DNA of 31,217 nucleotides from a virus: the IMG/VR virus record IMGVR_UViG_3300018418_000073, positions 1 to 31,217 of that record; one strand, given 5' to 3'. A program made the position numbers and the translations under genes. This document shows positions 17,540-24,094 of this stretch, piece by piece (positions within the stretch are counted from its first letter, which is position 1; each line of letters opens with the position of its first letter). The notes under the pieces are model-generated. The model ran no database searches and had not been told where the DNA came from. It saw nothing but the letters and a program-made list of their open reading frames with translations.

Positions 17540-18057
17540 TACATTTGATCATAAGCTAAACCTGCACCACCACGAACTTGGCTTTCTTGTTCCTCCTTCA
17601 TATCACTAAAGGCTCCTTTATAAGAATTCCTAATTTGTTCAAACTTGGCTGCAGCATTTACAAGTGAATTAATATTACCATCACGTCCATGCTCAATTTG
17701 AGTTGTTTCCATATATCTGGCCAATCTATCAAGCATTGACTTAATACCCACATATGCTCTATAGGTTGGTGTTTCATAGAGTTTTCTACACATGTCCAAT
17801 GAGTATCTTATTTTAGAATCTTCAGTTGATTCTTCTAAACCAACCTGTTCTACTATAATATCTTCTTTCTCATGTTCTGGTAAATTAAAGAATGGATTTA
17901 AATCAGGATTAGGACAAGACATATAAAACAAATACTGATACACACTCATGTATGTATCAGGATATTCTTCCATTAAGTCTTTTAAAAATTCTAAAGTATA
18001 ACAGTGTTCTGTTGGAATCACTTTGCCATTTTGAACATCAAATAGTCTTACTATCAT
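17539..18057 (-). CDS. Helical protein of the packaging operon (172 aa)
   Basis: No family is recognised. The protein is mostly helical (LEFLKDLMEEYPDTYMSVYQ; MCRKLYETPTYRAYVGIKSM, then LDRLARYMETTQ), with an acidic middle and a C-terminal Gly-rich tail (RGGAGLAYDQM). It overlaps the nuclease gene by four bases (ATGA) upstream. Downstream it leads, through a small overlapping frame, to groES and the large terminase. A small helical protein just before the large terminase could be the small terminase subunit, but I see no helix-turn-helix that would prove DNA binding. Confidence 0.6.
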   Translation of the reverse strand: MIVRLFDVQNGKVIPTEHCYTLEFLKDLMEEYPDTYMSVYQYLFYMSCPNPDLNPFFNLPEHEKEDIIVEQVGLEESTEDSKIRYSLDMCRKLYETPTYRAYVGIKSMLDRLARYMETTQIEHGRDGNINSLVNAAAKFEQIRNSYKGAFSDMKEEQESQVRGGAGLAYDQM

Positions 18058-18869
18058 TTTTCATTATCTTTAAACCACATTATAAGACTATCAACTTCAT
18101 CTTTTAAATATGGGAGATTATACATTGTAATATCTTCAATTACAGGCTCCCCGTTTACATGTTCATTAATTGGATACCCGTTCTTATCTGTTCCAACTTG
18201 TTTAAATTTTACATGTTGAATTGTAAGCTTACCTATCTTCAGTTTAGGGTTATGCTTTTTAATAATATACGCATAAATACTGAGTTGTAGGTTATAATGA
18301 TTCAAATTACAATCATCAAGATGACTAACAGGATTGTACATTTTTGATGTAATACCCTCCCAATTTGTAAAACCTTTCTCTTTAATTTCTTTGTTTGTTT
18401 TGTAATCTGTAATGTTAATATGACCGTTTACAATCTCAACCAAATCAGCTTGTCCGCAAAGCCCAACAGACTTTAGATAGACAAGATGCTCTGGATATAC
18501 ACCTTCCCCTAGCTTTTGATTTGGTGCTAATTTTATACCATTATCATTTACTAAAGGTTTAATTATAGGTAGTTCCACACCATCACGTTCAATGGTTTTG
18601 AAATCAAGCATATCTGCTTCTCTTTGGTTATGATACCAATTACCTAATCCAATAGCGCGTTCTGTCTCCCCATCCCATGCGGCAAGTATTTCTTTTTCAG
18701 TCATACCATACCATTTAGAACGTTTATTTTTAGCAGACTTTTTAGCCTGTGCCTTAGCATTAAACTTAGGTTTAAACATTCCAATAAAGGAGGTTACACT
18801 AGTCCAGTTTATTTGATCCTGGTCTACACTTTCATATACATGTCCATCTTCTTTAAATATAATAGCCAT
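18054..18869 (-). CDS. PD-(D/E)XK nuclease, RecB/Cas4-like (271 aa)
   Basis: The protein carries the full motif series of this nuclease family: GLGNWYHN with H80, an acidic residue E127 in VYPEHLVY, GQAD with D142, ITDYKTNK with D155 and K157, and QLSIYAY with the Q195/Y199 pair typical of RecB, AddB and Cas4-type nucleases. These residues bind the metal and cut DNA. The family acts as 5' or 3' exonuclease in recombination or end processing. There are no four conserved cysteines for a Cas4-type iron-sulphur cluster, so it is not a typical Cas4. It lies in the packaging operon, which suggests a role in preparing concatemers for packaging, or in recombination during late replication. Confidence 0.85.
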   Translation of the reverse strand: MAIIFKEDGHVYESVDQDQINWTSVTSFIGMFKPKFNAKAQAKKSAKNKRSKWYGMTEKEILAAWDGETERAIGLGNWYHNQREADMLDFKTIERDGVELPIIKPLVNDNGIKLAPNQKLGEGVYPEHLVYLKSVGLCGQADLVEIVNGHINITDYKTNKEIKEKGFTNWEGITSKMYNPVSHLDDCNLNHYNLQLSIYAYIIKKHNPKLKIGKLTIQHVKFKQVGTDKNGYPINEHVNGEPVIEDITMYNLPYLKDEVDSLIMWFKDNEK

Positions 18870-18877
18870 AGTTATTG

Positions 18878-19066
18878 TTATTTATCATTTGTAGTATTGG
18901 TAAACCAAATACCCATAGCTTCTAAATCTTTAAGATTATAACTAGGTTTTTCATTGGTTATCCTATACGCAATGGCATCTGCTTCTGCTCTAAGCAAAAC
19001 AACAGCTGCTTCTTCTGTGATCATTCTATATTTTAGAAGATCTTTTACAATTTCAGATACAGTCAT
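18878..19066 (-). CDS. Small helical protein, unknown (62 aa)
   Basis: The sequence is MTVSEIVKDLLKYRMITEEA, then AVVLLRAEADAIAYRI and a polar tail. The start overlaps the stop of the zinc protein gene by four bases (ATGA), a sign of coupled translation, so I consider it real. The N-terminal 35 residues could form two helices. No family or function is recognised. Confidence 0.6.
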   Translation of the reverse strand: MTVSEIVKDLLKYRMITEEAAVVLLRAEADAIAYRITNEKPSYNLKDLEAMGIWFTNTTNDK

Positions 19067-19365
19067 AAGTCTAATTTATTTTCTTGTTCTTCAGTTAACC
19101 AAGCACTCCATTTACCTAATGGGCATTCTGAAGATAATGATCTTGTTTTAAAGTCTAAACTGCAACCACATTCAGCACAACATGGTTGCGTTCCGGGAGC
19201 CAAACAGTTAACTCCCTCAGTATCAAGCTGTTCACATTTTTGACATATTTCAAATCTTCCAGCAGCAATCACCTCAATCTCTTTTTTCTTAAAAATTGAA
19301 TTAAGAACACCAGCTGTAATCTTATCAGCGTTCTTAAATGCAGTCATTAGATTTTTAAGTTTCAT
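19063..19365 (-). CDS. Cysteine-rich zinc protein (100 aa)
   Basis: Eight cysteines lie at residues 41, 44, 54, 62, 63, 66, 68 and 81, in the arrangement CxxC...C...CC-x2-C-x-C...C. They include IAAGRFEICQKCEQLD, GTQPCCAECGCSL and ECPLGKW. This fits a compact domain binding two zinc ions. The N-terminal 35 residues are basic and helical. Proteins of this design are common in Bacteroidota phages near the terminase, with no known role. Overlaps of four bases with both neighbours place it in the packaging operon. Confidence 0.7.
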   Translation of the reverse strand: MKLKNLMTAFKNADKITAGVLNSIFKKKEIEVIAAGRFEICQKCEQLDTEGVNCLAPGTQPCCAECGCSLDFKTRSLSSECPLGKWSAWLTEEQENKLDL

Positions 19366-19721
19366 TTATTCTTCTTTCTAAAGTTTGTTTTTTCTTGCTT
19401 TTCAATATCTATCATCTCTTTCATATTTTCAAGAGCTTCTAGTTTCTCCTTTATACCCACATGTTTTTCATATCCGTGATATGTAGTTTTTGCCAGGTTT
19501 CCAAGAATGCTTTTTGTTTTCTTTATTTCTTTATCCAGTATTTTTTGTCTAATATTAAAAGTACCCAAACCGGTTATGTTTATACTAGGGTAAGTTAAAT
19601 TAGATAAGTTTTTTCTAAGCTTTGCATAATAAAAATTTACAAAGTCATCAACTACATCAGGGTGTACTCCAACCTCTTCTGCAATACCTTCTTTAAAATC
19701 TTTATGACTCTTGGGATTCAA
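19362..19721 (-). CDS. HU/IHF-like DNA-binding protein (119 aa)
   Basis: The fold pattern matches HU/IHF: two N-terminal helices (HKDFKEGIAEEVGVHPDVVD, then DFVNFYYAKLRKNL), then the hallmark turn INITGLGTFNIRQKI. After that the sequence leaves the usual beta-arm pattern and continues as a Lys/Glu-rich helical tail (KEKLEALENMKEMIDIEKQE). HU/IHF proteins bend and compact DNA. IHF-like genes beside packaging genes are known in crAss-like phages, where the role is unsettled. It overlaps the winged-helix-like gene by 20 bases and the zinc protein gene by 4. Confidence 0.75.
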   Translation of the reverse strand: MNPKSHKDFKEGIAEEVGVHPDVVDDFVNFYYAKLRKNLSNLTYPSINITGLGTFNIRQKILDKEIKKTKSILGNLAKTTYHGYEKHVGIKEKLEALENMKEMIDIEKQEKTNFRKKNK

Positions 19722-20073
19722 TGCCTAAAATTTTATAGTCCAGTAGTACATTACCTGTTGTCTGAACATTCATACTCTTATTAAGGTAAATCTTCTTTCT
19801 ATTCTTGCCATCTTTAACAACAAGATCTTTTTTACTTGCCTTTGTAATTGCGTTACGTGCTGACTGAGGACTTTTAAAAATCCCCAGATCAGTCACGTGA
19901 AGGCAGAAAAAAGTAAGCTCAACCTCTCCTATTTTTGCAAGCTCGGCTAAACATTTTAAATCTGAATTGCTTATTTGCAAATTATTGAAGAAGCAGTATG
20001 TAACAATTTGATACTGGATTGTTGTATCCAGATCTACTTTTGCTTTTTGATCTACTTTATTTACTATTGCCAT
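19702..20073 (-). CDS. Winged-helix-like protein (123 aa)
   Basis: Residues 38-100 read as a winged helix. SDLKCLAELAKIGEVELTFF is the first helix pair, IFKSPQSARNAITKASKKDL is the turn and recognition helix, and VVKDGKNRKKIYLNK is the beta wing. This suggests DNA binding. The gene overlaps the HU/IHF-like gene by 20 bases and follows the amidase by one base, so the two DNA-binding proteins are made together. It could be a late regulator or a small terminase-like recognition subunit. The sequence alone does not decide this. Confidence 0.6.
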   Translation of the reverse strand: MAIVNKVDQKAKVDLDTTIQYQIVTYCFFNNLQISNSDLKCLAELAKIGEVELTFFCLHVTDLGIFKSPQSARNAITKASKKDLVVKDGKNRKKIYLNKSMNVQTTGNVLLDYKILGIESQES

Positions 20074-20074
20074 A

Positions 20075-20992
20075 TTATAAACTTAATAGCATATCTATCA
20101 AGTCAGGATGCGGGTAACAATCAAACTTATCTCTTCTAACATTAGTATGCGTTAGAAGACCTTTAACTTTACCATAGTATGCATCATCTTGAAATTCAAA
20201 TGCTTTTGTTGGTCCTAATTTTTTAATCCATTGTACTAAACCAATTCTGATATCAATGTTATCACGTTCAGCAATGTACTTTAACCACTTCTCTAGTTCT
20301 TCAATTTGTCTAGTAGAATAGTTATGCCAGTTAGTATAACCTTTAAAAGGCTCTGCTAATTTACAGATCTGAGATTCATGTGCAGTCTGCCCAGCATATG
20401 TCTTCATTTCAGAAGTCAAATAACCAAAGTTGTTGATTTCAATACCAACTGAGTGACGGTTCATAAAACCACTCCCCGTTTTACCAAGGTGCCAACCTTG
20501 ACCACCTTCTGGAAAAGCTTGAACCATTACCCCATCATAATCATCAGATCCATTGGTAACTCTTTGTCCACCAAGTACAAATTCAGTGGCAACACGTCCG
20601 CGGCTATCTCTACCCCATTGATCAATACACTTGTATGGATTCTCCCAACCAGCCGTATGATGTAAGAATACATAGTCATTAGTCACAGGACCTTCAATAT
20701 ATTCTCCTTTTGGAAGAAAGTGTCTGTGAATTGTTTGACCATAAGGAGTTGTGAAGTACTGTTCCATAGTATCAGTATCTTCATCAATAGCTTCACGTTC
20801 TGGTCCTCTAGTAAGGAGGAGAGTCCATGTCTCATTTCCTACAATACCATCTGTAGAAAGGTTTGCTCCTAGTTGAAACCTAACTACGGCCTTTTTAGTA
20901 GCGGGACCAAACACGCCATCCGCACTAACGCCCAGCAAACCTTGAAGTTTTTTTACTTCAGGACCTCTTGATCCTTCTTTTAACATCTCCAT
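20075..20992 (-). CDS. Endolysin: N-acetylmuramoyl-L-alanine amidase with N-terminal peptidoglycan-binding domain (305 aa)
   Basis: Residues 6-60 are a peptidoglycan-binding domain (GSRGPEVKKLQGLLGVSADG, then VFGPATKKAVVRFQ). From about residue 100 an amidase_2 (T7 lysozyme-like) domain follows: FLHHTAG with H111/H112, GWHLGKTG with H168, VGIEINN with E185, and THTNVRRDKFDCYPHP with H282, K289 and C292 for zinc binding and catalysis. The enzyme cuts the bond between muramic acid and L-alanine in the cell wall. There is no signal peptide, so it needs a holin or similar route to the periplasm. It could also be a virion enzyme, since it sits in the structural block. Confidence 0.9.
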   Translation of the reverse strand: MEMLKEGSRGPEVKKLQGLLGVSADGVFGPATKKAVVRFQLGANLSTDGIVGNETWTLLLTRGPEREAIDEDTDTMEQYFTTPYGQTIHRHFLPKGEYIEGPVTNDYVFLHHTAGWENPYKCIDQWGRDSRGRVATEFVLGGQRVTNGSDDYDGVMVQAFPEGGQGWHLGKTGSGFMNRHSVGIEINNFGYLTSEMKTYAGQTAHESQICKLAEPFKGYTNWHNYSTRQIEELEKWLKYIAERDNIDIRIGLVQWIKKLGPTKAFEFQDDAYYGKVKGLLTHTNVRRDKFDCYPHPDLIDMLLSL

Positions 20993-20993
20993 T

Positions 20994-21296
20994 TTAGTTG
21001 CGCTTTAATGTTCTAGTACGAGTTTCACCTTCTTCTGCCATGGCCATCTCAAATTCTCTAGCTGCTTCGGATGGATCTTCTTGTGGTTCTTCTTGACCAG
21101 CTCCATAAGCTTGTGCCAAAAACATTTGAGATTGAATTCTTTCTGCACGAGCTTGTTCAATGTCTCTTAAAAGTTCTTCATACTCTTTCTGAACTTTGAG
21201 ATGTTTGATGTTCTCCTTGTAGAAGGCAGTGATTTCTTCTCTACGCTTCTGTAACTCCTCTTTAGTGAGTTCTTTTGGTTGTTCTTGTTTTGACAT
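20994..21296 (-). CDS. Coiled-coil protein, unknown (100 aa)
   Basis: The protein is charged and helical: KELTKEELQKRREEITAFYK and EYEELLRDIEQARAERIQSQ form a likely coiled coil. A Glu/Pro-rich linker and a basic end (TRTRTLKRN) follow. The gene is the first in the amidase-to-terminase operon, one base before the amidase start. A Bacteroidota-type promoter lies at 21323-21352. No function is known; a virion or chaperone-like role is possible. Confidence 0.6.
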   Translation of the reverse strand: MSKQEQPKELTKEELQKRREEITAFYKENIKHLKVQKEYEELLRDIEQARAERIQSQMFLAQAYGAGQEEPQEDPSEAAREFEMAMAEEGETRTRTLKRN

Positions 21297-21322
21297 AATT
21301 GTTGATTTTATATGTTCAGTAA

Positions 21323-21352
21323 CAAATATAACAAATCAAGTTTAAATACAAA
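21323..21352 (-). promoter_or_regulatory. Bacteroidota-type promoter before the packaging operon
   Basis: On the minus strand TTTG (21349-21352) is followed after 18 bases by TATATTTG (21323-21330). This matches the TTTG / TAnnTTTG pattern of the main Bacteroidota sigma factor. It lies about 30 bases before the ATG at 21296. It differs from the three-copy late motif, so the packaging operon may be read by host polymerase. Confidence 0.55.
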
Positions 21353-21382
21353 AAGTTTAAAGGATTAATTCCAAAAAATTTT

Positions 21383-21832
21383 TTAGAGTATGATTTTTAC
21401 CCCTACTACGAGGTGACTCATACCTACGGTTTGATAATATGCAACATTACCATACAAACATCCAAGCAGTTTCTTTCTTCCCGATATGTATCCAACTGGA
21501 GACACCCTATTATCATTCACCCTAAGACCTCCCCCTATACCGAGTAATCCATCATATCCCCCCACTATATAAGCTTCTTCTGGCATTCTCATAGTCCTAT
21601 ATCTAGCAGGACGCATTAAAACCGTTTGAACACTCACATCCTTGTAGTGCAAACCTGCAGTATATCCATCATAATGATAGCACATACCCATAGAGACAGA
21701 ATACCTAATAGGGGATTTAGTATCCCACCATATTGTACGTGGGCTTTTGTAGGGACTACATTCTTGACCATACGTTGTATTGCATATTGCGATAAGCAAT
21801 ATCACCAGTAATTTGTACAGTCTATTCAACAT
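21383..21832 (-). CDS. Exported small beta-rich (outer-membrane-like) protein (149 aa)
   Basis: A clear signal peptide starts the protein: positive MLNRLYK, hydrophobic LLVILLIAI, and a probable cleavage site after CNTTYG before QECS. The mature part shows alternating polar/apolar stretches with many Gly and Tyr (RYSVSMGMCYHYDGYTAGLH; AYIVGGYDGLLGIGGGLRV) and ends in HLVVGVKIIL, like the final strand of a small outer-membrane barrel. It could sit in the host outer membrane or periplasm. Phage proteins of this kind can block further infection or help lysis, but nothing here proves either. It overlaps the acidic-protein gene by 11 bases. Confidence 0.65.
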   Translation of the reverse strand: MLNRLYKLLVILLIAICNTTYGQECSPYKSPRTIWWDTKSPIRYSVSMGMCYHYDGYTAGLHYKDVSVQTVLMRPARYRTMRMPEEAYIVGGYDGLLGIGGGLRVNDNRVSPVGYISGRKKLLGCLYGNVAYYQTVGMSHLVVGVKIIL

Positions 21833-22169
21833 ATGGCAGCATTTTGTGGATCACTGCGCATTTCTCATACTCCTCCTTTTCCTGAAAGTAAAGAATAATA
21901 TTTTGTAATTCATTTAGACTAGGACCGTTTTCAACGTCATGTACAATTGTAGTGTAACCACCTGCGTCTGGTCCGAAATGGTTTTTTGCTAGCAACCCCT
22001 CAAAAGTTACACGCTTAGTAATAATATCATAAGAGTTATTAAATGCACTCTCTAGGATCTCATCCTCTCTTTCCATCCTCTCAATTTCACTGAGGCCGTC
22101 AAAGAGTGCACCATCCATATCATCAAATGCATCAAAGTCTTCGTTATCATCTGAGTTATCCCAATCCAT
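21822..22169 (-). CDS. Acidic small protein, unknown (115 aa)
   Basis: The N-terminal 40 residues are strongly acidic (MDWDNSDDNEDFDAFDDMDG). The rest looks folded, with TKRVTFEGLLAKNHFGPDAG and a C-terminal helix pair (LNELQNIILYFQEKEEYEKC, then AVIHKMLPYVE). The final part resembles a UVR/helix-hairpin-like segment that pairs with another protein, but I do not assign it. It is the first gene of the leftward block, beside the divergent control region. Confidence 0.6.
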   Translation of the reverse strand: MDWDNSDDNEDFDAFDDMDGALFDGLSEIERMEREDEILESAFNNSYDIITKRVTFEGLLAKNHFGPDAGGYTTIVHDVENGPSLNELQNIILYFQEKEEYEKCAVIHKMLPYVE

Positions 22170-22392
22170 AATACCCTATTTAGAGAAACATCTACAATAA
22201 TAAGATACAAAATTTTACCCCCATAAAAAATTAAATCTCTGTTTCTATACACAGAAGGATTGTTTTTTTCTGCCCCCGGACCTGCAAAAATTCTGTGTTT
22301 GGCATTGGCAGTACCCCATAATGTACGGCTCCCCTCCTAAAATTTGACAGGGGGGTGCCCCCAAGATGTATAACTTAACTTAATTTAAGCAA
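22170..22392. promoter_or_regulatory. Divergent control region with GC-rich hairpins
   Basis: This 223-base gap separates the two oppositely transcribed blocks and must hold promoters for both. GGCTCCCCT (22327-22335) pairs with AGGGGGGTGCC (22349-22359), a GC-rich stem unlike the AT-rich surroundings. CTTAA/TTAAG (22374-22389) is an inverted repeat directly before the first plus-strand ATG and could be an operator. TTTTTCTGC/GCAAAAA near 22263-22290 can also pair. On the minus strand TTTTGTATCTTATTATTGTAGATGT (in the range 22180-22212) partly resembles the late motif. No exact Bacteroidota promoter is visible for the plus strand. Confidence 0.55.
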
Positions 22393-22734
22393 ATGGCAAA
22401 TTCAGTTTTTTTCCGCAAGCTGCTTATCAATGAGACTACAAAGAATGTAACTCTCTATGTGACAAGCAAACCACTTTCAACACAAGAAGTAGACTTCATG
22501 GGTATGAAAGTTCAAGTTCGTGTCCAAGATACTATTGTATCTGGCCAACTCAACATGGTAGACCCTTCAACTGGGACCAGTATGAAGAGTGACCATTCAA
22601 TTGTAAAGAAGCTCAAGACCCTCAAGCCGGGCACAGAGCTTAAGGGCTTTACAATCAACACAGATGCACCAGTGCGTGACCTGGAAACAGGTGAACCACT
22701 GCGCAATCTGTACTGGGTTGAGGCTGCACAATAG
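22393..22734 (+). CDS. First rightward gene, unknown small protein (113 aa)
   Basis: No family is recognised. The sequence begins MANSVFFRKLLINETTKNVT and looks beta-rich throughout (YVTSKPLSTQEVDFMGMKVQ, then VRVQDTIVSGQLNMVDP; ELKGFTINTDAPV). It may be one compact beta-barrel domain such as an OB fold, which would fit nucleic-acid binding, but this is only a guess. The codons are richer in G and C than in neighbouring genes (ctc, aag, gac are frequent), which suggests high expression or a different origin. It stands alone after a GC-rich leader. Confidence 0.65.
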   Translation: MANSVFFRKLLINETTKNVTLYVTSKPLSTQEVDFMGMKVQVRVQDTIVSGQLNMVDPSTGTSMKSDHSIVKKLKTLKPGTELKGFTINTDAPVRDLETGEPLRNLYWVEAAQ

Positions 22735-22929
22735 TGCAGTTCTCACCCAATTAGTGGATGAACATTGTTACGTCCACTTCAAGGATTCAAACTTGTTACT
22801 GATTCCTAATTGATTGTAAAAATTTATTTATTTGTGTGTTGCATTGTGTGTGAATGGTCTAAATCACCACTTTTACCCACTTTGTAACACTCAAATAGTT
22901 TCTATTCACCTAAATATATAGATATAGCT
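22735..22929 (+). other. Non-coding gap, 195 bases, with a promoter-like motif
   Basis: AGTGGA/TCCACT can form a 6-bp hairpin soon after the stop (about 22752-22783). A tandem TTGTGTGTTGCA/TTGTGTGTG stretch follows near 22832. ATTCACCTAAATA at 22904-22916 is repeated exactly before the gene at 23891. No gene is seen. Confidence 0.4.
22904..22916 (+). promoter_or_regulatory. Repeated upstream motif ATTCACCTAAATA, copy 1
   Basis: A 13-base sequence 14 bases before the ATG at 22930. The identical sequence lies 10 bases before the ATG at 23891. Its core CACCTAAATA recurs in reverse orientation at 25807-25816. It may be an early promoter element or a protein-binding site. Confidence 0.4.
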
Positions 22930-23136
22930 ATGAATAATAATAGCACTAAGGTTTATACACCTATAGATGAACTCACTGATTATGTTAACTCTATACATGA
23001 GTTATATAACAATCTATCTCCTTATGCTCATAACTTACATAGAGCATGTGGTGGTAATCAGTCTTTGTTATTATATATTAATTCCTTTAAGCAGGTAGTA
23101 TATAATAACCCGGCTTTTAAAACGGACCAAGCGTGA
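22930..23136 (+). CDS. Small protein, unknown (68 aa)
   Basis: The sequence starts MNNNSTKVYTPIDELTDYVN and is mostly helical with aromatic residues (SIHELYNNLSPYAHNLHRAC). The AT-rich codon use matches the plus-strand genes around it, and an upstream motif shared with another gene supports it being expressed. No family or function is recognised. A stretch of probable structured RNA follows. Confidence 0.5.
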   Translation: MNNNSTKVYTPIDELTDYVNSIHELYNNLSPYAHNLHRACGGNQSLLLYINSFKQVVYNNPAFKTDQA

Positions 23137-23353
23137 ACTTGGAGCTACTTGGAAATAGCTTAATAATAGAACCTTAATGGTTGCTACCATGTTTGATTTT
23201 TCCAACTCTCATCCAATTGCAGGCATTTAGTACGTAGAGGCTACGAGGCTGAATCCAATAACAGGAAGTGGTTCAAATCCACTCACTAATATTAGTTCAA
23301 GGGTTGCAACCTTGTGAGAGTTCTATATTAAGATATTTCAAATATTAAGTCTT
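23137..23353 (+). other. Structured non-coding stretch with a tRNA-like T-arm
   Basis: AACTCTCA (23204-23211) pairs perfectly with TGAGAGTT (23315-23322) and encloses about 100 bases. Inside are CGTAG-AGG-CTACG (near 23232-23244), a perfect T-arm look-alike AGTGG-TTCAAAT-CCACT (23267-23283), the palindrome ACTAATATTAGT (23285-23296) and the hairpin CAAGG/CCTTG (near 23299-23314). The T-loop matches the tRNA consensus, but no normal acceptor, D-arm or anticodon arm fits. It is either a decayed tRNA or a structured RNA that copies the T-arm. Confidence 0.45.
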
Positions 23354-23572
23354 ATGGTAGTACTAAAAACACCAAGTCAACGTGATTCATTCATTAAGCG
23401 TATGACTAAAAAACATACATATTCACACCATGAAGGTTGTGGATGTTGCTGGTACCACAAAAGTGTTACACGTTCAAATAATAGAATAATATTAGAGAGC
23501 GTATCATCACATGCTGGTAGTGTAAGAGCTTCTGCTAAAGTATTAGCAGTTTTGAAAAGACGTGCAAGGTAG
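23354..23572 (+). CDS. Small Cys/His-rich protein, unknown (72 aa)
   Basis: Near residues 20-35 lies KKHTYSHHEGCGCCWYHKS, with three Cys and several His that could bind zinc. The C-terminal half is helical and basic (HAGSVRASAKVLAVLKRRAR). The GCGCC pattern recalls small proteins seen in Bacteroidota phages. The frame is isolated between two non-coding, hairpin-rich stretches. Part of it could be read as RNA instead, so confidence is moderate. Confidence 0.5.
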   Translation: MVVLKTPSQRDSFIKRMTKKHTYSHHEGCGCCWYHKSVTRSNNRIILESVSSHAGSVRASAKVLAVLKRRAR

Positions 23573-23863
23573 CTCCTTGCTGGGTACATTTCATGGATGT
23601 ATCATAGTCACAAGTCACAAGGTCATGTCTTGTTCAAGGTTGGTTACCTTTAGACCCTGGATTTGGGTCTTGTTCAACAAGTGGGATTTAGAGTATTGGC
23701 TTAGCAGTCTTACGCTCTAAGTCTTGCGTAATTTATTAACCCGTTACCTGGAATCAAACACTTTTATTATGATGTGAGCCTTAATCCAGGGCACAAAGTA
23801 GGTACCTACTGTGCAAGGCAAAGAAATATACCTGAGCATGTATCCAAACTGCTCTTTTTTTTA
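23573..23863 (+). ncRNA. Candidate non-coding RNA: hairpin series ending in a terminator
   Basis: This 318-base gap (to 23890) has no convincing gene. It holds successive hairpins: TACAT/ATGTA (23585-23601, 7-base loop), ACAAG/CTTGT (23617-23633, 7-base loop), AGACCC/GGGTCT (23652-23670, 7-base loop), then TTAGAG/CTCTAA (23688-23720) or the competing TTACGC/GCGTAA (23710-23731). Next come CCTGGA/TCCAGG (23747-23790) and GCAC...GTGC around the perfect 14-base palindrome AGTAGGTACCTACT (23797-23810). GAGCA/TGCTC followed by a T run (23835-23862) is a plausible terminator. A transcribed regulatory RNA would explain this layout; no known family is recognised. Confidence 0.5.
23835..23862 (+). terminator. 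Probable intrinsic terminator
   Basis: GAGCA (23835-23839) pairs with TGCTC (23851-23855) over an 11-base loop, followed directly by a run of seven T. The 5-bp stem is short, but the T run is strong. It closes the hairpin-rich stretch just before a new gene. Confidence 0.55.
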
Positions 23864-23868
23864 AACAT

Positions 23869-23881
23869 ATTCACCTAAATA
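23869..23881 (+). promoter_or_regulatory. Repeated upstream motif ATTCACCTAAATA, copy 2
   Basis: Identical to 22904-22916 and placed between a terminator and the ATG at 23891, where a promoter or a translation-control site would be expected. Confidence 0.4.
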
Positions 23882-23890
23882 CTTTTTAAA

Positions 23891-24094
23891 ATGAAATTAA
23901 CAAAAACAATGCTCATTGGGATTGCAACCTTAATTGCTACCTGGTTGTTCTTAACAACCGTACTGTGGTTGTGTGCAGAATTCGCAACCTTTAGACACTT
24001 TCTAACACATCCGGCTATGTTCGTGGGAATGTTATTCGTTGGTTGGATACCTGCTTTTATTGTAGCTGGTGAATACTATGAGAATTATGGATAA
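23891..24094 (+). CDS. Two-helix membrane protein (67 aa)
   Basis: Two hydrophobic segments are visible, MLIGIATLIATWLFLTTVLW and PAMFVGMLFVGWIPAFIVAG, joined by a short polar link (CAEFATFRHFLTH). The tail is short and acidic (EYYENYG), and the N-terminus is MKLTKT. Size and topology would fit a small holin-like or inner-membrane protein, but the endolysin lies far away in the other block, so the holin idea is weak. It starts a run of small genes after a terminator and a repeated motif. The next gene overlaps its stop by 8 or 17 bases. Confidence 0.6.
   Translation: MKLTKTMLIGIATLIATWLFLTTVLWLCAEFATFRHFLTHPAMFVGMLFVGWIPAFIVAGEYYENYG

Noticed and set aside
18054-18869. Cas4 and a CRISPR system
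   Set aside because: The nuclease lacks the cysteine set of a typical Cas4, no other cas gene is near, and no regularly spaced repeat array exists in the window.
23227-23294. A complete tRNA gene around the T-arm at 23267-23283
   Set aside because: Only 5 of 7 acceptor pairs form, the presumed D-arm has a 3-base loop, and no 7-base anticodon loop with a 5-bp stem exists.
17182-23572. Recoded TAG stop codons as in some crAss-like phages
   Set aside because: Genes such as groES, the 113-residue gene and the 72-residue gene end naturally at TAG, with operon overlaps or spacers at that point.
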